Assembly (NCBI RefSeq): GCF_029263665.1 | Contig: NZ_JAJUFQ010000032.1 | Span: forward strand, 1-32,941 | DNA: 32,941 bases | Source: Halomonas sp. | Lineage (GTDB): Bacteria; Pseudomonadota; Gammaproteobacteria; Pseudomonadales; Halomonadaceae | Direction of reading: 5' to 3' | Part shown: positions 24,835 through 32,941 of the stretch, piece after piece | Layout of the letters: each line of letters opens with the position of its first letter | Numbering within the stretch: the stretch's first letter is position 1 | The notes under the pieces: model-generated | Seen by the model: the letters and a program-made list of their open reading frames with translations, nothing else | Databases searched by the model: none | Told to the model about the DNA's origin: nothing | Program-made: the position numbers and the translations under genes

Positions 24835-25134
24835 CAAAATATCCTCGTTGATAGGAATTAAAAATGCCACTTTGGTCTATACAAACAAAACCAATAACTT
24901 TATGTTTTTATTGTTTATTTTATGAAAATACTTCTATTTCAATAGAATACACACTCATTAAAGACATGGATAAAATTGTCAACCAATCAGATCGGCACAT
25001 ACGAGACAGGCGGATACGCCGCATCTTCTCTTTACCGTTCGGCACCGGCGATGCGTACGGGCAGCAAAAAGCACACTAGAACCAACAGCAGGCAGAGGGA
25101 GCAAAGAACAGGGAGGATCAAGGCAAGGAAAGAG

Positions 25135-25167
25135 AGGAAAAAAACAAAAGCCACCTGGACGGTGGCT
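25135..25167 (-). terminator. Rho-independent terminator of the repeat-protein gene
   Basis: On the minus strand the stem AGCCACC / GGTGGCT with a 5-nt loop is followed by a T-rich tail (TTTTGTTTTTTTCC). It lies about 65 bp after the stop of the helical-repeat protein gene. Confidence 0.88.
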
Positions 25168-25231
25168 GTATGCTGGCAAGTAGCGCTTATCATCGACAAT
25201 GCTGTCCAGAGGGACTAACGCCTATGTTTCA

Positions 25232-26923
25232 TCATTCTCCCGGACTGACTTCCTGCTGTTGCTCGAGAAGCGTCTCGGCGATGCTGCTCAAAGCATGAAA
25301 CTTGGCTTCATCGATATCCATCATTTGCACAGTGAATAGCGCCTCACCAAGCAGGCCTGCCTTGGCCTGAACTGCAGCAACGTCCAATAGAATACCGTTC
25401 CGGGTGCTATCATCAGCAATGGATTTCGCGATAGCAATGACAGATGAAGACGTTGTACTTACCGCCTCTTTCTGTCCCTTTTCAGCCTGGGCGGCAGCTA
25501 TGGCAACAAGTTCCGAATAGGGTTTGAAATCTGCATGCGGCAGGCCCTGGGCAACCTTTTCAGCCTCAGCCAATGCCTCAGTCGCGGCTTTTTCCCGCCC
25601 GGCTCTGGCTAGGTCAATAACAAGATCTGAAAGTTCAAGCAGCTTTGCATCACCATCTTCAAAAGAGCGTGCTATTACTGCAGCAGCTGCAAATGTTGCA
25701 TCTGCCGCATTTTCTCTACCTGCTTCAGATTGCGCTGTCGCGAGTTCGAGAAGGCTACTCAGCCTGGACCCATCGTACTCAATGGTGTCAATGCTCTGTG
25801 CAGCAGCCGCAAACGTTGCATCTGCCACATCTTCTCGTCCTGCTTCAGCCTGGGCTTTTGCAATAACGACAAGCATGGATGACTTATCCTTGCCATCTGG
25901 TATAGCCTCCGCGGCTTTTTCAGCACTGCTAAAGGCGGCATCAGCCGCATCATTTCCACCCGCTTCGGCTTGAGCCAATGCGATAACAGTAAACACATAA
26001 GACTTCACTGCATCATCCGATATCGTTTCTGCCGTTGAGAACGCCTCAGCAACCTGGCCCGCTTCGGCCTGGGCCTTCACAACACGCATAAGGGCATCGT
26101 ACTTCAGCGGCTCTAGATCGTCCGGCATCTGAGCGACAACTGAAAATGCATCGGATAAGCGACCTGCTTCAACCAAGCCTTTCTCGATAGAGTAAAGTGC
26201 ATAAAGCTTAAATCTACTATTTGATATACGCTCTGATGTTGAGAGCGCTTCATCCAACTGACCGGCCTCGACCTGAATACTCACTATATAATTCAGTGCA
26301 GCGGACTGTTCTATACCATCCGACATTCGACCCTGAATCTCAGTCGCATCATCAAGTATTCTATTCAGAGCTTCTTTTTGCCCCACCAAGGCATACGCTT
26401 TCGCGGTATAGTCCAAAGCTTCAAGCTTTGACATGCCTACAGGCATAGCACCCACAATTCCCTCGATGTCTTCAAGCGTCTCAGCCGCTGAATCCAATTG
26501 CCCGGCCTTTTCCTGCAGCTCTACGACAACCACAAGACCACGGACTTTATTTAAATCACCTTCTAGCTTGTGAGACTCGTCAATCGCCATCCGGATAACA
26601 CAATCAAAGCCATCAATTGCACATAGGTCCTGCTGGATGATATCAAGTGACAGTATATTTCCATCAGTCACCTCCACCTCGCCACCTTCTGTCAGCGTCT
26701 TGGCAGATACGCTGTCAGGGTAAGTCTCAATTAGCTCTTTCAATACTTGCCTGGCTTCGCTCAGCTTTTCCTTCGCGTCATTGCCATCGAGGGCTCCAGC
26801 ACGGGTATAAGCCGTTGCTGCTTTTTCAAGTAAATCCGCCTCATCAGCTACAGCCGAAAAAGGTACGATCAAAACAGCACTCAGCACTAAAACTCGTAGA
26901 AACTTCCCTGCAAAATTGATCAT
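25232..26923 (-). CDS. Secreted alpha-helical repeat protein of unknown function (TPR-like)
   Basis: A 563-residue protein from ATG 26923, six bases after AAAGG; the ATG at 26929 is too close to that site. A signal peptide (FLRVLVLSAVLIVPFSAVA before DEAD) sends it to the periplasm or outside. Most of the rest is a solenoid of roughly 35-45-residue helical repeats with recurring AQAEAG and ADATFAAAA words, for example KAQAEAGREDVADATFAAA and TAQSEAGRENAADATFAAA. Two cysteines lie near residues 100-110 (DLCAIDGFDCV). Such repeats usually bind other proteins. No enzyme domain is visible. Codon use is more AT-rich than the neighbours, suggesting separate ancestry. It has its own terminator. Confidence 0.85.
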   Translation of the reverse strand: MINFAGKFLRVLVLSAVLIVPFSAVADEADLLEKAATAYTRAGALDGNDAKEKLSEARQVLKELIETYPDSVSAKTLTEGGEVEVTDGNILSLDIIQQDLCAIDGFDCVIRMAIDESHKLEGDLNKVRGLVVVVELQEKAGQLDSAAETLEDIEGIVGAMPVGMSKLEALDYTAKAYALVGQKEALNRILDDATEIQGRMSDGIEQSAALNYIVSIQVEAGQLDEALSTSERISNSRFKLYALYSIEKGLVEAGRLSDAFSVVAQMPDDLEPLKYDALMRVVKAQAEAGQVAEAFSTAETISDDAVKSYVFTVIALAQAEAGGNDAADAAFSSAEKAAEAIPDGKDKSSMLVVIAKAQAEAGREDVADATFAAAAQSIDTIEYDGSRLSSLLELATAQSEAGRENAADATFAAAAVIARSFEDGDAKLLELSDLVIDLARAGREKAATEALAEAEKVAQGLPHADFKPYSELVAIAAAQAEKGQKEAVSTTSSSVIAIAKSIADDSTRNGILLDVAAVQAKAGLLGEALFTVQMMDIDEAKFHALSSIAETLLEQQQEVSPGE

Positions 26924-27263
26924 AGGCATCCTTTAAAACAAGCCATATGCAATAGTGTTCTCAACCATGTCACCAACAGGTCTCGAAGTATTGGTTATTG
27001 TGACGACACCTTCACTGGACTGCACGGCAAGCCAAATAATGCCATGAATGCCTCGGAACAAGTTTTCCTCGCCGATGAAGAATCTCTTCCTCGGCGCCAA
27101 GTTCAGACGAATATCTGTGCTCGCTTATGAAGCTATTGATCCGACTTATTCTTCATTCACGAGTCATGGCATTGCCAAAGACGTCACAGTCAACTGTGAA
27201 TAGTCTTGAACGAGCTAGCAACGACACTTATAGAGGTTATTGACCACAGGCAGGAAAACACAA
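26924..27263. other. 340-bp intergenic region with a hairpin and a doubtful 51-codon ORF
   Basis: It lies between two minus-strand genes. It contains a 12-bp stem with one mismatch and a 3-nt loop (27070-27096) and an ATG-initiated plus-strand frame at 27048-27203 (51 codons) that I do not recognise and would not call a gene. The promoter of the repeat-protein gene should lie near 26930-27000. Confidence 0.55.
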
Positions 27264-28256
27264 CTACCCCAGCTCCACCTCCTCTCCCCTCTGCGTGGCT
27301 TCATCAAGACGAATGATGGTATGGGCATTGGTGGCGCTGGTGGCCAGGGTGTCGATCACACCTGTACGCAAGGCACCGAGAATCCCGACGGCTTTGGTGT
27401 TCTCGCTGGCAATGGCAACTACATCGGGAATCCTGGTCAGGTCCTGGATGTTGAGTCCAATCACGCGCCCCTGCATCGGAGTGATTGATGGGCGTCCATG
27501 AATATCGATGAAGTCATACCCCATCATGTCGCCAACGGTACCGGACAGGCGCGCCTCGGAGATTTCCTGAGGCGTGAACCAGCCCATGCGCACCATATTG
27601 CTGTTCTCGCTGACATCTCCTACGCCGATCAGGGCAATATCAGCTCGGCGTGCACGATCCAGCGTCTGGCGTACGGTAGGGTTCTCGTACAATGCGTCGC
27701 GTAGCTCGCTGTTCTGCACCAGGGCTGGTGCATACAGTGTTTCGCTCTCGCCACCGAACTTGCCGGCCAGGCGTCGGCAGATGTGATCGGGGTTCATGTA
27801 TTCGCCAGCTCGCAGGGAGCCGCCAATGGCACAGACAAAAGACACATCGAGGTGATCAGCGCCGAAGACATTGTCAGCCACGGCGCCGACATTGCGCCCC
27901 ATGCCCACGGCGACAATATGCCCATCATGCAGGTTGCGCGAAAGATGGTCCGCCACCAGGCTTGCCACTGCTGCACGCTGCTCATCCGGATCACTGTTAT
28001 CCAGCGCAATGAGTGCACGCTTGAGCCCAAAACGACGCTTGAGTTCCTGTTCGATTTCGGCACTGACAGCCGGGTGCTGGCGCACCCGTACATCCACGAT
28101 ACCTTCCGTCTGAGCTCGCTTGAGCAGACGCCCCACCCGAACCCGGGATAGCCCCAAACGGTTGGCAATGACCTCCTGAGTCTCCCCCTGCACGTAATAG
28201 AGAGTGGATATCTCGGTCATCAAAGCGATATCGGCGGAGTCCTGACGCTCATTCAT
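27264..28256 (-). CDS. SorC/DeoR-type sugar-binding transcriptional regulator
   Basis: A 330-residue protein. An N-terminal helix-turn-helix (GETQEVIANRLGLSRVRVGRLL, seen as EVIANRLGLSRVRVGRLL) is followed by the SorC sugar-phosphate-sensing domain with the GMGRNVGAVAD block and IALIGVGDVSENSNMVRMG (as ALIGVGDVSENSNM). Members such as EryD control polyol catabolism and respond to phosphorylated intermediates. It is the third gene of rpiB-like, kinase, regulator, all on the minus strand, 161 bp after the kinase. It is the best candidate to bind the GAACATATG sites upstream of that operon and of the ABC operon. Confidence 0.92.
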   Translation of the reverse strand: MNERQDSADIALMTEISTLYYVQGETQEVIANRLGLSRVRVGRLLKRAQTEGIVDVRVRQHPAVSAEIEQELKRRFGLKRALIALDNSDPDEQRAAVASLVADHLSRNLHDGHIVAVGMGRNVGAVADNVFGADHLDVSFVCAIGGSLRAGEYMNPDHICRRLAGKFGGESETLYAPALVQNSELRDALYENPTVRQTLDRARRADIALIGVGDVSENSNMVRMGWFTPQEISEARLSGTVGDMMGYDFIDIHGRPSITPMQGRVIGLNIQDLTRIPDVVAIASENTKAVGILGALRTGVIDTLATSATNAHTIIRLDEATQRGEEVELG

Positions 28257-28340
28257 GTTGTGTTCCCGACCTGGCTTTCAGCGCGTCACCTTAGCACAAC
28301 CTGAGCGGATACCTCTCAGTCTGAAAAACCTGCCTGACTA

Positions 28341-28368
28341 AATCCAGCCCGACTAATCCAGCCCGATG
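28341..28368. repeat. 14-bp direct duplication downstream of the kinase gene
   Basis: AATCCAGCCCGACT is followed directly by AATCCAGCCCGATG, with a shorter CCGATGAA echo after it. It lies in the spacer between the kinase stop and the regulator start. Confidence 0.85.
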
Positions 28369-28417
28369 AACCGATGAAGTGCTGGCAATGCCCTGATGCA
28401 GCACCCTGAAGTAACAC

Positions 28418-30136
28418 TCACGCGCAGCGCTGAATCACCGGCACCAGCGCCGTGACAATCAACGCCAGTGATGTAGCGCCAGCATCTGGCGTGCCGAGAC
28501 TCTTTTCCGCCAAGGGCCGAGCACGCCCCACCCTGGGCAGTAGTTCCGCAGTCGCCTGGGCCGCTTCTTCCGCGCGCTGAGCCGCTCGCTCCCAGGTAAC
28601 CGCGACACCATCGGCGGCATGTTCTGCCACGGCCTCGGCAAAAGGCACCAGCACGTCGACCAGCGTCTTGTCTCCGGGCACCGCCTTGCCGAAGCTCATG
28701 ACGTTATCACTGGCAGCAGACACCCCTCGCACCAGGCGGTCGGCGTTGAGTGGAAGGTCATTGCCCAGGGCCTCACCAATGGAAGACAGAATGACGCCCC
28801 AGATCGCACCGGAAGTTCCACCGGCACGGTCGGCCCAGCGTTCAGCAGCAAACGACAACACCGTTTGCGCACCGGCTCCTCCTGCCAGGGCCTCCCGGGC
28901 TGCCTCGAGACATGCCTTGCTGCCTCGCTGCATGCCAATACCGTGATCCCCATCACCCGCGATGGCATCGATGCGCCCCAGCTCTTCGGCATGCGCATCA
29001 ACGGTGGCTACCAGCGTTTCCAGGGCAGATACCACACCTTTGGCCAACTGTCTGGATGCCTCACTGGCAGGCGGTATTTCCTGTCTTTCCACCGCCTCCA
29101 GCTCAGCAGGATCCAGCGCCTCCGCCACGGCCACACTGCCTTTACGGTAGGCCGGAGTATCGGCAGGGGCTTTCCAGCGCTGTTCCAGCTCGTCATCCAG
29201 CCAGAACAAGGTCAGTGACACACCGGCCATATCAAGACTGGTGACCATTTCCCCCACCTCTGGCTCGACGATGCTCAGGCCCGCCTCATGCAGCAATTCA
29301 TCGACACGCCGATAGACGACAAACAGCTCTTCATACTTGACCCTACCCAGCCCATTGAGGATAGGAGCCACTCGAGCGCCCTCACGTTCGATGCCTGCCG
29401 GCACCTCTTCAAGAAGGCGCGACACCAGAGCCTCGGCAAGACCATCCGCCGTAGGAACATCCTGCTCGCTGACACCAGGTTCGCCATGAATCCCCAGCCC
29501 GATGGCCATCCTGCCCGCAGGCACATGGAATAGCGCATCCTCCGCACCCGGCAGCGTGCACCCATCGAATGCCACACCGAAGGAACGCGTCCGACGATTG
29601 GCCTCCTTGGCCACGGCCACCACTTGCTCAAGCGAGGCACCAGCCTCTGCTGCAGCGGCAGCGGCCTTGAACACTGTCAAATCACCGGCAATCCCCCGGC
29701 GCTTGTCGAACTCCTCCAGCGAGGCACTGGCCACATCGTCCGTGATGGTGACGATTTCGCAGGGAATACCTTCTGCAATCAAACGCTCGCGCGCCTGGCC
29801 GAAGTGCAACACATCGCCGGCATAATTGCCGAAGGTCAGCAACACACCACCGCCGTTATCCGCAGCCTTGGCCACGGAATAGACCTGCTGGGCCGAGGGT
29901 GATGCAAACAGGTTGCCCATGGCCGCTCCGTGGGCCAATCCTTGCCCTACAAGGCCGGCAAAAGCCGGGTAATGACCACTGCCACCGCCAATGACGACAG
30001 CCACACTCCCGGGTTTGCTACGCGTGCTGCGCACCACGCCGCCATACACCGCCATCAGCTTGTCGCGATGAGCGGCCACCAGCCCCAGGCGGGCCTGTTC
30101 AGGAAAATCACTGGGATCGTTGTACAGAATGGTCAT
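28418..30136 (-). CDS. Fused DhaK-DhaL kinase, probable erythrulose kinase
   Basis: A 572-residue single-chain ATP-dependent kinase. The DhaK domain has GGGSGHYP at 50-57 and the substrate-binding nucleophile His217 in GLGIHGEPG. The DhaL nucleotide domain has GDGDHGIGM near 394-402 and GTPDAGATS near the end. Classical dihydroxyacetone kinases have GGGSGHEP, and Tyr here together with GNYAGDVLHF is a feature I associate with D- or L-erythrulose kinases (DerK/LerK). The neighbouring RpiB-type isomerase and SorC regulator fit that role. Expected reaction: erythrulose + ATP to an erythrulose phosphate. Dihydroxyacetone cannot be excluded. GGGGGA precedes the ATG. Confidence 0.88.
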   Translation of the reverse strand: MTILYNDPSDFPEQARLGLVAAHRDKLMAVYGGVVRSTRSKPGSVAVVIGGGSGHYPAFAGLVGQGLAHGAAMGNLFASPSAQQVYSVAKAADNGGGVLLTFGNYAGDVLHFGQARERLIAEGIPCEIVTITDDVASASLEEFDKRRGIAGDLTVFKAAAAAAEAGASLEQVVAVAKEANRRTRSFGVAFDGCTLPGAEDALFHVPAGRMAIGLGIHGEPGVSEQDVPTADGLAEALVSRLLEEVPAGIEREGARVAPILNGLGRVKYEELFVVYRRVDELLHEAGLSIVEPEVGEMVTSLDMAGVSLTLFWLDDELEQRWKAPADTPAYRKGSVAVAEALDPAELEAVERQEIPPASEASRQLAKGVVSALETLVATVDAHAEELGRIDAIAGDGDHGIGMQRGSKACLEAAREALAGGAGAQTVLSFAAERWADRAGGTSGAIWGVILSSIGEALGNDLPLNADRLVRGVSAASDNVMSFGKAVPGDKTLVDVLVPFAEAVAEHAADGVAVTWERAAQRAEEAAQATAELLPRVGRARPLAEKSLGTPDAGATSLALIVTALVPVIQRCA

Positions 30137-30205
30137 GGGATATTCCCCCTGGACAGAGCGGCTGCCGAACCTGGCTGCAGGTGGCCAATGCTTTTTTGTG
30201 TCATG

Positions 30206-30230
30206 GATGCCATGTCATGGGCATGGCATC
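30206..30230. promoter_or_regulatory. Hairpin in the rpiB-like/kinase intergenic gap
   Basis: Perfect 9-bp arms GATGCCATG / CATGGCATC enclose a 7-nt loop. On the minus strand it is followed by A-rich, not T-rich, sequence, so it is not a classic terminator. It may protect or process the message between the isomerase and kinase genes. Confidence 0.5.
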
Positions 30231-30277
30231 ACTGAAGAAGCGTATTACTGAAGAACCTTATTCCTGAAGAGCTGTAG
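30230..30277. repeat. 16-bp tandem repeat downstream of the RpiB-like gene
   Basis: Three diverged 16-bp units begin at 30230, 30246 and 30262, each with CTGAAGA in the same place. They end 11 bp before the stop codon of the isomerase gene on the minus strand. Confidence 0.85.
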
Positions 30278-30288
30278 CACCAGCAAAC

Positions 30289-30807
30289 TTATGCCTCTGG
30301 TGAAGGTGCTCCTGGTGAAGATGCCCCTGATGCAGAAGGACCCGCGAGACGCTCTTCATATTCACGAATCTTGGCGACCTTCTCGGCGGACGGCCCACCC
30401 GGAAATGACTTGCCGAGGAAGGTGGTGACGATATCCTTGGCCAGTTCAGGCCCCACGACTCGAGCCCCCAGCGTCACGATCTGGGCATCATTGCTGGTGC
30501 GAGCCTTGCCCGCCGAATAAGTATCGTGGGCCTGGGCCGCACGAATGCCTGGCACCTTGTTGGCCGAAATCGCCACGCCAATGCCCGTACCACATACCAG
30601 CACGCCGCGATCGAAACGCCCTTCCTTGATCGCAGTCGCCACCTCGATAGCCACATCGGGGTACAGGATCGGCTCAGCATTGAAGGTACCAAAGTCTTCC
30701 ACCTGGTAGCCCTGCTCCTGCATATGCGCAATCAGAATTTCCTTGAGAGCGAAGGCCGCCTCATCACCACCAATGGCAACCTTCAAGGAAGACGCGGTAT
30801 CAGACAT
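30289..30807 (-). CDS. RpiB/LacA/LacB-family sugar-phosphate isomerase
   Basis: A 172-residue protein from ATG 30807 (GGAGAG upstream). The family blocks KVAIGGDEAAFALKE, the catalytic Cys in GVLVCGTGIGVAISANKVPG (as LVCGTGIGVAISANK) and the AHDTYSAGKARTSNDAQIVTLG stretch (as TSNDAQIVTLGARVVG) are clear. Classical RpiB interconverts ribose and ribulose 5-phosphates. RpiB homologues next to erythrulose kinases convert erythrulose 4-phosphate to erythrose 4-phosphate (DerI/EryI). The adjacent kinase favours the latter. The last 17 residues (GPSASGASSPGAPSPEA) are a low-complexity tail made by 15-bp repeats. Confidence 0.9.
   Translation of the reverse strand: MSDTASSLKVAIGGDEAAFALKEILIAHMQEQGYQVEDFGTFNAEPILYPDVAIEVATAIKEGRFDRGVLVCGTGIGVAISANKVPGIRAAQAHDTYSAGKARTSNDAQIVTLGARVVGPELAKDIVTTFLGKSFPGGPSAEKVAKIREYEERLAGPSASGASSPGAPSPEA
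30297..30341. repeat. 15-bp coding repeat at the 3' end of the RpiB-like gene
   Basis: Three units (30297-30311, 30312-30326, 30327-30341) begin CTGGTGAAGGTGCTC, CTGGTGAAGATGCCC and CTGATGCAGAAGGAC. They encode the Ser/Pro/Ala/Gly-rich C-terminal tail. Confidence 0.85.
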
Positions 30808-30842
30808 GAGTTCTCTCCTCCGGTGAACGTCTCGGATCCTGC

Positions 30843-30879
30843 CGAACATATGCTCAAAGTATCACCAGATGAACATATG
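30843..30879. promoter_or_regulatory. Two GAACATATG elements (shared motif, copies 2 and 3)
   Basis: CGAACATATG at 30843-30852 and TGAACATATG at 30870-30879 are direct repeats 27 bp apart. Both match the element at 10677 in the ABC operon leader. They lie over the candidate promoter of the isomerase-kinase-regulator operon, as expected for a repressor. Confidence 0.55.
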
Positions 30880-31021
30880 TAAAGACCGATGCACAAAAGA
30901 ACCCATAGAAAGGATAGTCTTCACATCCACCACGCAACAGTCGATTCTCCACTAAAGCATTTAAAAACAGATATATAAACACAAAACCTTCATACCCTTC
31001 GGACAATTACACCTTTGGTCT

Positions 31022-31103
31022 AATGATCATAAACAGATCATTCGTGCATTATTTTTTGACTCTCTCAGGCCAACACGCTATTCATTTGATCAGGAGATGA
31101 TCA
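31022..31103. promoter_or_regulatory. Paired GATCA words flanking the transaldolase promoter
   Basis: TGATCA at 31024 and AGATCA at 31035 are 11 bp apart, as are TGATCA at 31087 and 31098. The two pairs are 63 bp (about six helical turns) apart. The first pair is also an inverted repeat AATGATC-N7-GATCATT (31022-31042). The pattern suggests a multimeric regulator bound on both sides of the promoter. Confidence 0.4.
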
Positions 31104-31128
31104 GATTCCCACACAAGGAGTCTTTGCC

Positions 31129-32211
<1,083 letters not shown>

Positions 32212-32253
32212 AATGATTTTAAAAACATTATATCGATTGCAATGACTTTTTTA

Positions 32254-32295
32254 CTTATAGCTTATAGCTTATAGCTTATAGCTTATAGCTTATAG
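32254..32295. repeat. Six-copy CTTATAG tandem array upstream of transketolase
   Basis: Six exact CTTATAG units lie 43 bp after the first heptamer array and end 49 bp before the transketolase ATG. The unit contains TTATAG, similar to a -10 box, so the array offers several staggered -10-like sequences. Confidence 0.95.
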
Positions 32296-32344
32296 CTCTA
32301 CAGCCTATGCTTGGCTTGCTCGTTGCCCAAACCAAGGATTTCCC

Positions 32345-32941
32345 ATGACGATTCGATTTCAGCTTGCCAACGCCATTCGCGCCCTATCCATGGATGCCGT
32401 CCAGAAGGCCAACTCCGGCCACCCCGGCGCCCCCATGGGTATGGCTGACATCGCCGAAGTGCTGTGGAACGATTACCTCGTCCACAACCCGAACGATCCC
32501 AAGTGGGCCGATCGTGACCGCTTCGTGCTGTCCAACGGCCACGGCTCCATGCTGCTGTACTCCCTGCTCCACCTCACCGGCTATGAGGACATGAGCCTCG
32601 AAGAGTTGCGGAACTTCCGCCAGCTGCATGCCAAGACTGCCGGCCACCCCGAATACGGCTACGCCGGTGGCATCGAAACCACCACCGGCCCGCTCGGACA
32701 GGGCCTGGCCAATGCCGTCGGCATGGCCATGGCCGAACGTACTCTCGGCGCTCAGTTCAACCGCCCCGGCCATGACATCGTCGATCACTACACCTACTGT
32801 TTCCTCGGCGATGGCTGCCTGATGGAAGGCATTTCCCACGAAGTGGCTTCCCTGGCCAGCACCCACAAGCTGGGCAAGCTGATCGCCTTCTATGACGACA
32901 ACGGCATCTCCATCGACGGCGAAGTCGAAGGCTGGTTCACC
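32345..32941 (+). CDS. tkt: Transketolase, C-terminal part beyond window edge
   Basis: 199 codons are visible from ATG 32345 (AAGGA upstream) to the right edge, with no stop. The sequence is a classical transketolase N-domain: KANSGHPGAPMGMADIAEVLW (as ANSGHPGAPMGMAD), VLSNGHGSMLLYSLLHL, GPLGQGLANAVGMA and the diphosphate/Mg motif GDGCLMEG followed by YDDNGISIDG. It transfers two-carbon ketol units in the pentose phosphate pathway and, with tal, recycles erythrose 4-phosphate. Its GDG and DDN motifs contrast with the SDGE of the split enzyme at 22934-24804. Confidence 0.96.
   Translation, partial: MTIRFQLANAIRALSMDAVQKANSGHPGAPMGMADIAEVLWNDYLVHNPNDPKWADRDRFVLSNGHGSMLLYSLLHLTGYEDMSLEELRNFRQLHAKTAGHPEYGYAGGIETTTGPLGQGLANAVGMAMAERTLGAQFNRPGHDIVDHYTYCFLGDGCLMEGISHEVASLASTHKLGKLIAFYDDNGISIDGEVEGWFT

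Larger units (their letters stand above)
24805..25231. other. 427-bp AT-rich control region upstream of the split-transketolase cluster
   Basis: No gene is seen. It contains the TTGGT-NN-ACCAA palindrome (24819-24834), a spaced TTGGT...ACCAA pair (24872-24894), a near-copy of the palindrome sequence on the other strand (24973-24987), long A/T tracts at 24895-24960, and the terminator of the upstream gene at 25135-25167. It is clearly the main promoter region of the cluster. Confidence 0.7.
30808..31128. promoter_or_regulatory. 321-bp divergent control region between the RpiB-like gene and transaldolase
   Basis: AT-rich and gene-free. Toward the isomerase gene (minus) there is a candidate promoter TTTACA (30883-30878) and TACTTT (30861-30856) with a 16-bp spacer. 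GAACATATG sites overlap its spacer (30871-30879) and its start region (30844-30852). Toward transaldolase (plus) TTGACT (31056-31061) and TATTCA (31079-31084) are 17 bp apart. Paired GATCA words flank that promoter. Confidence 0.55.

Noticed and set aside
30206..30230. Rho-independent terminator between the RpiB-like and kinase genes
   Set aside because: The stem is perfect but the minus-strand downstream sequence is A-rich, and a T-run lies on the wrong side.

Overview
This window is about 33 kb of dense, fairly GC-rich proteobacterial chromosome. It is given over almost entirely to uptake and catabolism of small sugar acids and polyols. Gene style (DctPQM TRAP transporters, LacI/GntR/SorC regulators, MarC, Tal, Tkt) and base use suggest a marine or halophilic gammaproteobacterium of the Halomonas type. 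That placement is inference. No rRNA, tRNA, CRISPR array, phage gene or intact insertion sequence was seen.

Region 1 (1-10463) is a tetronate island. On the minus strand, ltnD-otnK-otnC-otnI-denD is followed by a TRAP transporter (dctP, dctQ, dctM) and then an edge-truncated aldehyde dehydrogenase. ltnD and denD oxidise L-threonate and D-erythronate to 2-oxo-tetronates, otnI isomerises them to 3-oxo-tetronates, otnK phosphorylates, and otnC decarboxylates to dihydroxyacetone phosphate. A LacI-family regulator is transcribed divergently, and a perfect 20-bp palindrome lies between it and ltnD.

Region 2 (10464-15531) is a plus-strand ribose-type ABC transporter (ATPase, permease, binding protein) followed by a polyol dehydrogenase of the D-threitol/galactitol dehydrogenase type and a terminator. 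Region 5 (27264-32941) holds a SorC-type regulator, a fused DhaK-DhaL kinase with an erythrulose-kinase-like active site, an RpiB-type isomerase and, divergently, transaldolase and transketolase. Together regions 2 and 5 fit a route polyol -> erythrulose -> erythrulose 4-phosphate -> erythrose 4-phosphate -> pentose phosphate pathway. A shared GAACATATG motif lies in both control regions, 20 kb apart, and suggests one regulon.

Region 3 (15717-24834): after a MarC-family membrane protein comes a long minus-strand catabolic cluster. In transcription order it is a split transketolase (two genes), a second TRAP transporter, an LtnD paralogue, a TIM-barrel isomerase-like protein, an SDR dehydrogenase and a GntR/FCD regulator. 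A TTGGT-NN-ACCAA palindrome sits just upstream of the first gene. There is no kinase. I cannot match this gene set to a characterised pathway, so it is the best candidate for an undescribed system here. Region 4 (25135-26923) is a secreted helical-repeat protein of unknown function with its own terminator and visibly lower GC.

A further theme is short tandem duplications (7-16 bp units) at or just after the 3' ends of many genes. In two cases the repeat unit contains the stop codon. The most extreme is a 19-copy heptamer array directly after transaldolase.
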